Of a stretch of 64,000 bases of DNA, positions 7,097 to 14,228 are shown one piece after another (position 1 is the first letter of the stretch; every line of letters starts with the position of its first letter). Origin of the DNA: Streptomyces beigongshangae (lineage in GTDB: Bacteria > Actinomycetota > Actinomycetes > Streptomycetales > Streptomycetaceae); NCBI RefSeq assembly GCF_019710745.1, contig NZ_JAHKJW010000011.1:1-64000 (forward strand). The letters run 5' to 3'. The translations under genes and the position numbers were made by a program. The notes beneath the pieces were generated by a model. That model was not told the DNA's origin. It saw only the letters and a program-made list of their open reading frames with translations, and did not search any database.

Positions 7097-8869
7097 GTGC
7101 CGAAGGCCGTCGTACGGGGCGGGGCGCCCGTGCTGCTCTGGCGCGCCGTCCTCGCCGCCGCCCTGCTGTGCGGCGTCGGGCTGCTGCCGTGGCTCTCGCA
7201 CACGGACCCCGCGCTCACCGTGCTCAGGGCGCGGTCCGCCGAACGCACCGCGACCCCCGAGGTGCTGGATGCGATCCGCGACGGGCTCGGCCTGGACGCC
7301 GGTCCCGCGCACCTGCTGGGTGACTGGCTCGGCGGGCTGCTGCACGGTGACGCGGGCCGCTCCTGGATCTCCGGCGCCGAGGTCACCCCGTCCGTCCTGG
7401 AGGCACTCGGTGTCTCACTGCTGCTGATGGGCGCGGCCCTGGCCGTCGCCGCGGTCACGGCGGTCGCCGTGTGCGCGCGGACCCTGCGGCTCGGGGCCCT
7501 GCGCCGACTCGACGGGCGGCGCTCCGCGGGCACCGGGTCGGCGGTCCTGGCCACCCTGCCCGACTTCCTGACCGCCTCGGTGCTCGCCACCGTCGTCGGC
7601 GTGCAGCTCGGCTGGCTGCCCGCCCTCGGCTGGTACGGCCCGCAGTGGACGGTGCTGCCCGCGCTGTCGCTCGGCCTGCCCGCCGGCGCGCTGCTCGGGC
7701 GGATGCTCGACGACCTGCTGCCGGGCGCGTTCGCCGAACCGTGGGCGCTGGCCGCCGCCGCGCGCGGAGTGCGCGGCCGGGCCGTCGCACGGCAGGCGCT
7801 GCGCCGCTGCGTACCGGGACTGCTGCCCAACGCGGGCCTGTTCGTCGTCGGCCTGACCGGCGGCGCGGTCGCCGTGGAGCAGGTCTTCGACATCCCGGGG
7901 CTCGGACGGCTCTCCCTCCAGGCCGCGGTGGCCCAGGACCTGCCCGTCCTCCAGGCCGGCACCCTGGCCCTCGTCGTGCTGGCGGCGGCCGTCGGAGGAC
8001 TCGCCCGGCTCGCCGCGCGCCTCCTGATCGGCCCGGCCCTGCGCGACGGCGCGCTGCCCTCCCTGCACCGCCCGGCACCGTCACGCTCCACGACACCCCC
8101 GCTGCTGTACGGCGGACTGCTGCTCGCCGTCGTCGCGTTCGGCCTCACCCGTGACCCGCTGGAACTGGACACCGCGGCCCGGCTGCGGCCCCCGTCCCCG
8201 GCGCACCCGTTCGGCACCGACGCGCTGGGACGCGACCTCCTGGCCCGGGTCGGCCACGGGGCGCTGGACACCCTCGTCCTGGCCGGCGCCGTCAGCGCGG
8301 CGGCGCTGCTCCTGGGCGTCCTGCTGGGGCTGCTGCCGCGGTTCTCCGGGCCGCTGGTCGACACGGTCAACGCCGTACCGCCGGTCCTCGCGGCCCTCCT
8401 GGTCACCGCGGTCGCGGGCAGCGGGGCGGCCACTCCGGCGCTCGCGGTGGCCGCCGTCGCCTGGGCGCCGCTCGCCGCCCACACCTCGGCGCTGCTCCGG
8501 CAGGAGCGGGCCACCACCCACCTGGCGGCGACCAGAGGGCTCGGCGCGAGCCCGCTCCAGCTGCTGCGCCACGAACTGCTCCCGGCCGTCGTGCCCCCGG
8601 TGCTGCGGCACGCCCTGCTCCGGCTGCCGGGAGTGGCGCTGTCCCTCGCGGCCCTGGGCTTCCTCGGCCTCGGCGCGCAGCCGCCGTCCCCGGAGTGGGG
8701 CCTGCTGCTGGCCGAGAACCAGCCGTACGCGGAGCGGGCGCCGTGGGCGTCCCTGGCGCCCGCGGCGGCGCTGGCCCTGCTGGGGGCCGTGTCGGTAACG
8801 GCCGGGGGAGGAGGGGTGCGCCGGCCGCGGGTCCCGCGCCCGTGGAGGAGGCGGAGGAACGATGCCTGA
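7097..8869 (+). CDS. Fused two-domain ABC importer permease (DppB-DppC in one chain)
   Basis: 590 aa integral membrane protein with two BPD_transp_1 modules. Module 1 (about 10-315) ends with DppB hallmarks: an EAA-like loop at EPWALAAAARGVRGRAVARQ (214-233) and EQVFDIPGLGRL (261-272). Module 2 (about 335-590) has the DppC hallmark HPFGTDALGRDLLAR (370-384) and a second loop TTHLAATRGLGASPLQLLRHE. Normally these are separate subunits. Start is GTG 7097; the open frame continuing upstream is an out-of-frame shadow of the lipoprotein gene. No ATP-binding subunit is encoded nearby, so it must borrow one from elsewhere. The stop overlaps the MFS start by 8 bp. Confidence 0.9.
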   Translation: MPKAVVRGGAPVLLWRAVLAAALLCGVGLLPWLSHTDPALTVLRARSAERTATPEVLDAIRDGLGLDAGPAHLLGDWLGGLLHGDAGRSWISGAEVTPSVLEALGVSLLLMGAALAVAAVTAVAVCARTLRLGALRRLDGRRSAGTGSAVLATLPDFLTASVLATVVGVQLGWLPALGWYGPQWTVLPALSLGLPAGALLGRMLDDLLPGAFAEPWALAAAARGVRGRAVARQALRRCVPGLLPNAGLFVVGLTGGAVAVEQVFDIPGLGRLSLQAAVAQDLPVLQAGTLALVVLAAAVGGLARLAARLLIGPALRDGALPSLHRPAPSRSTTPPLLYGGLLLAVVAFGLTRDPLELDTAARLRPPSPAHPFGTDALGRDLLARVGHGALDTLVLAGAVSAAALLLGVLLGLLPRFSGPLVDTVNAVPPVLAALLVTAVAGSGAATPALAVAAVAWAPLAAHTSALLRQERATTHLAATRGLGASPLQLLRHELLPAVVPPVLRHALLRLPGVALSLAALGFLGLGAQPPSPEWGLLLAENQPYAERAPWASLAPAAALALLGAVSVTAGGGGVRRPRVPRPWRRRRNDA

Positions 8870-10163
8870 ACCGCGAACGACGACGGCCCGCCCCGGGAGG
8901 AGACCGCTCCCCTCGCTCCGGTCCTTCCGCCCTTTCCGGTCCTTCCATCCTTTCCGGTCCTTCCGGTCCTTCTCGCCGCTGCTGCGCCTGCTCGTGCTCA
9001 CCCAGCTCGCCTTCAACATCGGCTTCTTCGCCGTCCTGCCCTTCCTCGCCGGGCACCTGGGCACGGCGATCGGCATGGCGGGCTGGCTGGTCGGCCTGGT
9101 GCTGGGGCTGCGGACCTTCAGCCAGCAGGGACTGTTCGTGGTGGGCGGCGCACTGGCCGACCGGTACGGGGTGCGCCCGGTGGTGCTCGCGGGGTGCGTC
9201 CTGCGGATCGCGGGCTTCGCCTGGCTCGGGTACGCGCGGGCCACCTGGGCGGTCGTCGGGGCGGTCCTCCTCGTCGGCTTCGCCGCCGCGCTCTTCTCAC
9301 CCGCGGTCGAGTCGGAGGTGGCCCGGCAGGCGGTGTGCCGGGAGGAGGCGGGGGAGGGCCCGCGCACCCATGTGCTGGCCCTGTTCACCGTGGCCGGTCA
9401 GGCCGGTGCCTTCCTCGGCCCGTTCCTCGGCGCGCTGCTGCTGGCCGTGGACTTCCGCACGGTCTGCCTGGCCGGTGCCGGGGTCTTCGGGCTCGTCCTG
9501 GCGGGCCACACGTGGCTGCTGCCGCAGCGCATCCCCGGCCGGGTCCGCGCCGGTGGCCGCGGCGGACTCCGGCGGCTGGTGCGCAACCGGGGGTTCCTGG
9601 CCCTGTGCTGCGCGTACGGGGCGTACCTGCTGGCGTACAACCAGCTCTACCAGCTGCTGCCCGTCGAGGTGGAGCGCGCGGCGGGCTCGCAGGCGCCGCT
9701 GGCCTGGCTGTTCGCGCTCTCGTCGCTGCTGGTGGTGACGGCCCAGCTGCCGGTGACGCGCTGGGCGGGCGACCGGCTCGACCTGCGACCGTCCATGGCG
9801 GCCGGGCTGCTCCTCATCTCGGCGGGGTCCGCGGTGGTGGCCGCGGCCCGGCCCGCCGGGTGGACGGGAACCGCGGGGCTCCTGCCCGTCGCCGGTTACG
9901 TCGTCCTGCTGACCCTGGGCCAGATGCTGGTCGCGCCCGCCGCCCGGGCCTGGGTGCCCGATCTCGCCGAGGACGGCAGGCTCGGCCTCTACACGGGCGC
10001 ACTCTCCTCGGTCTCCGGCCTCGTCGTCCTCGCCGGCAGCGCGGCCACGGGCTCCCTGCTCGACACCGACCTGCCCCCGGCCGTGCCGTGGCTGGTGCTC
10101 GCGGCGCTCCCGATGGCCGCGGTCGCGCTGCTGCCCCGGAGGGAGGGGCGGCCGGCTCGCTGA
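8862..10163 (+). CDS. MFS transporter (putative exporter)
   Basis: 433 aa with about 12 membrane segments. The MFS A-motif-like loop GGALADRYGVRPVVLAG lies in the loop after TM2 (about residues 85-105). Further landmarks are a TRWAGDRLDLRPSMAAG repeat of the loop in the second half and AWVPDLAEDGRLGLYTGALSS. The first 38 residues are a soluble tail of FRSF/FRPF repeats from an 18-bp minisatellite. ATG 8862 overlaps the permease stop and is preceded by GGAGGCGGAGGAA inside that gene, so translation is coupled. An importer-plus-MFS operon recalls metallophore loci (cntABCDF with cntE), but no biosynthetic gene is present; that link is inference. Confidence 0.9.
   Translation: MPEPRTTTARPGRRPLPSLRSFRPFRSFHPFRSFRSFSPLLRLLVLTQLAFNIGFFAVLPFLAGHLGTAIGMAGWLVGLVLGLRTFSQQGLFVVGGALADRYGVRPVVLAGCVLRIAGFAWLGYARATWAVVGAVLLVGFAAALFSPAVESEVARQAVCREEAGEGPRTHVLALFTVAGQAGAFLGPFLGALLLAVDFRTVCLAGAGVFGLVLAGHTWLLPQRIPGRVRAGGRGGLRRLVRNRGFLALCCAYGAYLLAYNQLYQLLPVEVERAAGSQAPLAWLFALSSLLVVTAQLPVTRWAGDRLDLRPSMAAGLLLISAGSAVVAAARPAGWTGTAGLLPVAGYVVLLTLGQMLVAPAARAWVPDLAEDGRLGLYTGALSSVSGLVVLAGSAATGSLLDTDLPPAVPWLVLAALPMAAVALLPRREGRPAR
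8917..8970. repeat. 18-bp minisatellite x3 in the MFS N-terminus
   Basis: Three copies of tccggtccttccgccctt with two to four changes, in frame, encoding FRSFRP-type repeats in the cytosolic tail. Confidence 0.8.
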
Positions 10164-10390
10164 CGGTGGGCGGACGGGCGGACGGACGGCGAACCGACGG
10201 ACGGCGGGCGGGGCGGACGCGCTGCGGCGCTGCCGACTCGCGCTTCCGCCGACTCGTGCTTCCGCAAAGGAAGTTCGGGAGAACGCATTGAACACCCCAC
10301 GCACCGCTTGCGTATCAACAGCCATCCAGGCGCCCGCAGTCAGCTGCCGTCCGGCGGCTCGGACCCCCCAGTCCCCAGGAGGTCAAGAAG

Positions 10391-11671
10391 TTGAGTCACA
10401 AGCGGATACCCAAGCGCAAGGCCGTCATCGCAGCGGGAAGCGTGGTCGCGCTCGGAGCGGCGGCCCTCGTCCTGCCCAGCGCCATGGCGTCCCAGACCGA
10501 CGCGACGGAAGGTGCCGCCCCGAGAACGCTGAAGGCCGCCGACGCGTCGGACCTCGCCTCGCAACTGGCCGGACAGCTCGGAGAAGCCTTTGCCGGTGCG
10601 TACTACGACGCCGGTGAGCGGCAGCTCGTCGTCAACGTCGTGGGTGACGACAACGACATCGTCCTGGCGGAGAAGGCGGGTGCGGTCGCCCGGCAGGTCG
10701 ACAACAGCACCGCCGAACTCACGTCGGCCTCGCGGACGCTGAAGGCCGAGGCGACCATCCCCGGCACCTCCTGGGCCGTGGACCCGCGGACGAACAAGAT
10801 CCGGGTCACCGCCGACAGCACCGTCACCGGTGCCGGGTGGGACCGGCTGGAGTCGGCAGTCGAGGCGCTCGGCCCGGGCATGGCGACCATCAGGAAGTCC
10901 GCCGGTGAGTTCAAGACGTTCGCCGAGGGCGGCGACGCCATCTTCGGCGGCGGGTCGCGCTGCTCCCTCGGCTTCAACGTCGTCGCCGACGACGGCGCCC
11001 CGGCGTTCCTGACCGCCGGGCACTGCGGTGTCGCGGCCGCCGAGTGGTCGGACGCCCAGGACGGCGCGCCGATCGGCACGGTCGAGACCGCCACGTTCCC
11101 CGGTGCGGGCGACTTCGCCCTCGTCCGGTACGACGACCCGGCGACCGAGGCGCCCAGCACGGTGAACACCGGCCGGCAGAGCGTGGAGATCACACAGGCC
11201 GCGGAGGCGGCGGTCGGGCAGACGGTCATCCGGATGGGCAGCACGACCGGTCTCAGCGACGGCCAGGTCACGGGGCTGAACGCCACGGTGAACTATCCCG
11301 AGGGCACGGTCTCCGGCCTCGTCCAGACCGATGTCTGCGCCGAGCCGGGGGACAGCGGCGGCTCCCTGTTCACCGCGGACGGCAGCGCGATCGGGCTCAC
11401 GTCGGGCGGCAGCGGCGACTGCACGGTCGGCGGCGAGACCTTCTTCCAGCCGGTGACCACCGCGTTGGCGGCGGTGGGGGCGACGCTCGGTGCGACGGGG
11501 GCCGGGGCGGATGATCCCGGTGCCGGTGCCGGTGCCGGTGCCGGTGCCGGTGCCGATGCTGGTGCTGGTGCTGGTGCCGATGCCGGTGAGGAGGCCGGGG
11601 CCGGGGGTGACGCCGTCGGTGGTGAGGAGGCCGGGCGTGAGGAGCAGGGTGCCGGTGCGCACGATCAGTGA
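10391..11671 (+). CDS. Secreted S1 serine protease (streptogrisin-like) with Gly-Ala tail
   Basis: 426 aa preproprotein. It has a signal peptide (about 1-34, LPSAMA-S), a propeptide (35-180) and a chymotrypsin-fold domain from about 190. The catalytic triad is visible as TAGHC (His), GDFALVRYD (Asp) and GDSGGS (Ser), with Cys pairs RCSLGF/AGHC and VCAEPG/GDC. The last about 55 residues after GATLGATGAGADD are a Gly/Ala/Asp/Glu-rich tail encoded by a hexamer array and unlike the catalytic domain. The start is TTG at 10391, set by AGGAGGT at 10377-10383 with 7-nt spacing. Extracellular nutrient or maturation protease. A 19-bp terminator stem follows. Confidence 0.92.
   Translation: MSHKRIPKRKAVIAAGSVVALGAAALVLPSAMASQTDATEGAAPRTLKAADASDLASQLAGQLGEAFAGAYYDAGERQLVVNVVGDDNDIVLAEKAGAVARQVDNSTAELTSASRTLKAEATIPGTSWAVDPRTNKIRVTADSTVTGAGWDRLESAVEALGPGMATIRKSAGEFKTFAEGGDAIFGGGSRCSLGFNVVADDGAPAFLTAGHCGVAAAEWSDAQDGAPIGTVETATFPGAGDFALVRYDDPATEAPSTVNTGRQSVEITQAAEAAVGQTVIRMGSTTGLSDGQVTGLNATVNYPEGTVSGLVQTDVCAEPGDSGGSLFTADGSAIGLTSGGSGDCTVGGETFFQPVTTALAAVGATLGATGAGADDPGAGAGAGAGAGADAGAGAGADAGEEAGAGGDAVGGEEAGREEQGAGAHDQ
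11519..11584. repeat. Hexamer array (ggtgcc)n encoding the protease Gly-Ala tail
   Basis: Eleven tandem 6-bp units: ggtgcc six times, then gatgct, ggtgct twice, ggtgcc and gatgcc. They encode Gly-Ala/Asp-Ala repeats. In-frame by construction. Confidence 0.85.
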
Positions 11672-11701
11672 GGTGGCCTGACCGTGTGACAGCGGTGCGG
11701 T

Positions 11702-11742
11702 GCGGAGCGGCCCGGTCCCCGGCGGGGACCGGGCCGCTCCGC
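11702..11742. terminator. 19-bp stem terminator after the streptogrisin gene
   Basis: A perfect inverted repeat (11702-11720 with 11724-11742) and a 3-nt loop. It has no U-tract, as is usual for Streptomyces terminators. Confidence 0.85.
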
Positions 11743-11800
11743 GCGCACGGACGGGATCGTGTGCCGGCTGCGGGCCGGTGGGGGCCGGTCGCACAGTTCC

Positions 11801-11824
11801 CCGCGCCCCTTCGGGGGCGCACGT
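11801..11824. terminator. GC hairpin terminator of the minus-strand SpoIIE gene
   Basis: gcgcccct-tcg-ggggcgc hairpin preceded by cacagttcccc. The element gttccccgcgcccc plus hairpin is a very common intergenic terminator sequence in Streptomyces genomes. It lies 13 bp beyond the stop of the minus-strand phosphatase. Confidence 0.75.
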
Positions 11825-11836
11825 TTCCCGTGTTCT

Positions 11837-13978
11837 TCAGGTGGAGCGGGAGCGGAGGAGGAGCAGGGCCACGTCGTCCACGCGCTGTTCCGCCGTGCCG
11901 CTGTGTTCCACCAGGGTGTCGGCCACCTCGTCCAGGGGGCGGTCGCCGATCCCGGCCAGGCGGTTCGCCAGGCCGGTCAGGGCGTCCTCGATGTCGACGC
12001 CGGGCGACTCGATCAGCCCGTCGGTGCACAGGACGAGCAGCGCCCCGGGTGCCAGGGTCACCTCGGTCGTCGGGTAGGCGGCGTCCGCGTCGATGCCGAG
12101 CAGGGGGCCGCCCGCCAGGTCCAGCACCCGGACCTCGCCGTCCGGCTCCCGCAGCAGCGGCGGCAGGTGTCCCGCCCGGGCCAGTACGACCTGCCCGCGC
12201 CCCGGGTCCATCCGCAGGTAGAGGCAGCTCGCGAAGAGTTCGCTGCCCAGGTCGATCAGCAGCCGGTTGGTGCTGCTCATGACCTCCCCGGGCGGCTGGC
12301 CGACGGTCGTGTACGCGCGTACCGCGGTACGGATCTGTCCCATCAGGCCCGCCGCGGTCACGTTGTGCCCCTGCACGTCCCCGATCACCGCCGCGGCCTC
12401 CCCCGCCAGCGGGACCAGGTCGTAGAAGTCCCCGCCGATCTCCATGCCCCGGGTGGCGGGCAGATAGCGGGCCGCCGCCTCGACGCCGGGCAGCGGGGGC
12501 AGGGAGGGGGGCAGCAGGGCGGCCTGCAGACCGTGTGCGAGCCGGTGCTTGGCGTCGTAGAGGCGGGCCCGGTCCAGCGCCTGCGCGACGAGCCCGCTGA
12601 GACTGATGAGCACGGCCCGCTCGTCGGCGGGGAAGGGGTGCGGCTCGGCGTACGAGAGGACCCAGGTGCCCACCGGCCGCCCGGACGCGATGAGCGGCAG
12701 GTACGCCCATGCCTGCATGGAGCCGTCCACCGGAGCCAGGTCCGGGTACTCGCCCCGCAGCTCCTGGCGGGACGCGAAGAAACCCGGCACACCGCACCGC
12801 AGGGCGTGCGTGCCCGGTGACCGCTCGGTGAGGTACATCCCGTCGAACCGCTCCACCGTGTGCGGATCCGGGTAGCCGCGGTGCCCCAGGACGTGCAGCC
12901 GGCCCGCCCCGGAGCCGAGCACCACGAGCCCCTGGCTGCCGACGGCGGGAACGATCTCGTCGGCGACGAGCTGCACCACGTCCTGCACGCCCACCGCCTC
13001 GGTGAGCGCCCCGGCCAGGCTCAGTACCTGGGAGATGCTGACCAGGCGGGTACCGGTCTCCCCGTGCTGGAAGACCGCGCGGCCCTCCCGCGCCACCGCC
13101 CGGGCCCGGGTGATGCGCAGGCTCAGCCCGTTCGTACCGGGATACAGCCGGAACGACAGCCAGTCGGAGGGCGGCCGCTGCGCCACGAACGACGTCGCGT
13201 GCTGGCCGAGCAGCGCGGCACGGTAGCGGTCCTCGTAGACCGGGTCGTTCAGCCACTCCACCGCCGCCCACAGCTGGGTGCCCAGCAGGGCGCTGACCGG
13301 CACCCCCAGCAGCTCGGCCGCCGCCGAGTTGGCGAAGGTGATCCGCCCCTGCAGATCCAGCGCGCACAGCCCGTACGGCAGGCGGGCCACCATCCGCGCG
13401 GCCTCGACCGTGCCGAGCGTCCCCGCCACGCCCGCCATCGGCGCCGGGGCGAGCAGGTCGGGCTCGGGCCGGACCGGGTGGCCCCTCTCGTAGGCGCGCT
13501 CCAGCCGTGTCGCGAGCCGGGCGCAGGCGGCCGTGAGGTGCTCCCGCTCCCAGTCGGACAGGTCGGGGGAGCGTACGCCGGGCCACGTCACGAAGAGGGA
13601 CCCGTACGTGGCGCGGTCGGTCGCCACCGGCAGCGCGGCCAGTGCGAACGGGTACGGCAGGACCATCGAGATCCGCGGGAAGCGGCGGGCCATGTCCTCC
13701 TCGCCGGCCACCCACACGAGCCGCCGGTCACGCGCCGCCTCCGCCACCGGGACCGCCGCGCTCAGGGCCATCCGCTCCCAGGGAGCCGCGAACACCCTGG
13801 GCAGCCCGGCCATCACGGCCATCTCCAGCACCGGTTCGCCTGGGGCCAGCAGGTACACCGCGCCCGAGAGCGCGCGCACGTCGTCCATGAGCGCGGCCAG
13901 GGTGAGCGAGAGCAGCGGCCGCCCGACCGGGGCGGGAGAGGCCCGGGACGGCTGCCCGGACGTCTGTCGGTCGGTCAC
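11837..13978 (-). CDS. SpoIIE-family PP2C phosphatase with GAF-PAS-GAF sensory modules
   Basis: 713 aa cytosolic Ser/Thr phosphatase. Approximate domain order: GAF (25-165), PAS (190-305, with RITFANSAAAELLGVPVSALLG), GAF (315-480), PP2C/SpoIIE (495-710). Catalytic metal ligands are in GGDFYDL, GDVQGHN, CTDGLIE and RVDDVALLL. Members dephosphorylate STAS antagonists and so activate sigma factors. Start: GGGAGGAGG lies 8 nt before GTG 13978. The earlier in-frame GTG at 13987 overlaps that ribosome-binding site. There is no HATPase domain, unlike its divergent neighbour. The 250-bp spacer to that neighbour probably holds both promoters. Confidence 0.93.
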   Translation of the reverse strand: MTDRQTSGQPSRASPAPVGRPLLSLTLAALMDDVRALSGAVYLLAPGEPVLEMAVMAGLPRVFAAPWERMALSAAVPVAEAARDRRLVWVAGEEDMARRFPRISMVLPYPFALAALPVATDRATYGSLFVTWPGVRSPDLSDWEREHLTAACARLATRLERAYERGHPVRPEPDLLAPAPMAGVAGTLGTVEAARMVARLPYGLCALDLQGRITFANSAAAELLGVPVSALLGTQLWAAVEWLNDPVYEDRYRAALLGQHATSFVAQRPPSDWLSFRLYPGTNGLSLRITRARAVAREGRAVFQHGETGTRLVSISQVLSLAGALTEAVGVQDVVQLVADEIVPAVGSQGLVVLGSGAGRLHVLGHRGYPDPHTVERFDGMYLTERSPGTHALRCGVPGFFASRQELRGEYPDLAPVDGSMQAWAYLPLIASGRPVGTWVLSYAEPHPFPADERAVLISLSGLVAQALDRARLYDAKHRLAHGLQAALLPPSLPPLPGVEAAARYLPATRGMEIGGDFYDLVPLAGEAAAVIGDVQGHNVTAAGLMGQIRTAVRAYTTVGQPPGEVMSSTNRLLIDLGSELFASCLYLRMDPGRGQVVLARAGHLPPLLREPDGEVRVLDLAGGPLLGIDADAAYPTTEVTLAPGALLVLCTDGLIESPGVDIEDALTGLANRLAGIGDRPLDEVADTLVEHSGTAEQRVDDVALLLLRSRST

Positions 13979-14228
13979 ACCGACCACCTCCTCCCGCGGT
14001 CCGCGAAGGAGCCCGGAAGGTCAAGACTCCCCCGTGCGGACGTTTCCCGCGCGGCGAGGAGCCCGGAAAGCACGCGCGCCCGCGCACGCGCCCCCCCCGG
14101 CACACGCAGCGTGACCCCCGTCGGTGGTGCCGGAGTGCCCGGGGGACGGCATGGCGCGTGGCCCGCCGACGCGTCCTCGTGCTTCGGAAGGGTCACAGGG
14201 GCTGCGTCCGCGGTCCGGAAGCGTTCTA

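Noticed and set aside
8917..8970. Possible phase-variable tract in the MFS gene
   Set aside because: The unit is 18 bp and in frame, so slippage would only lengthen the cytosolic tail, not switch the gene off.
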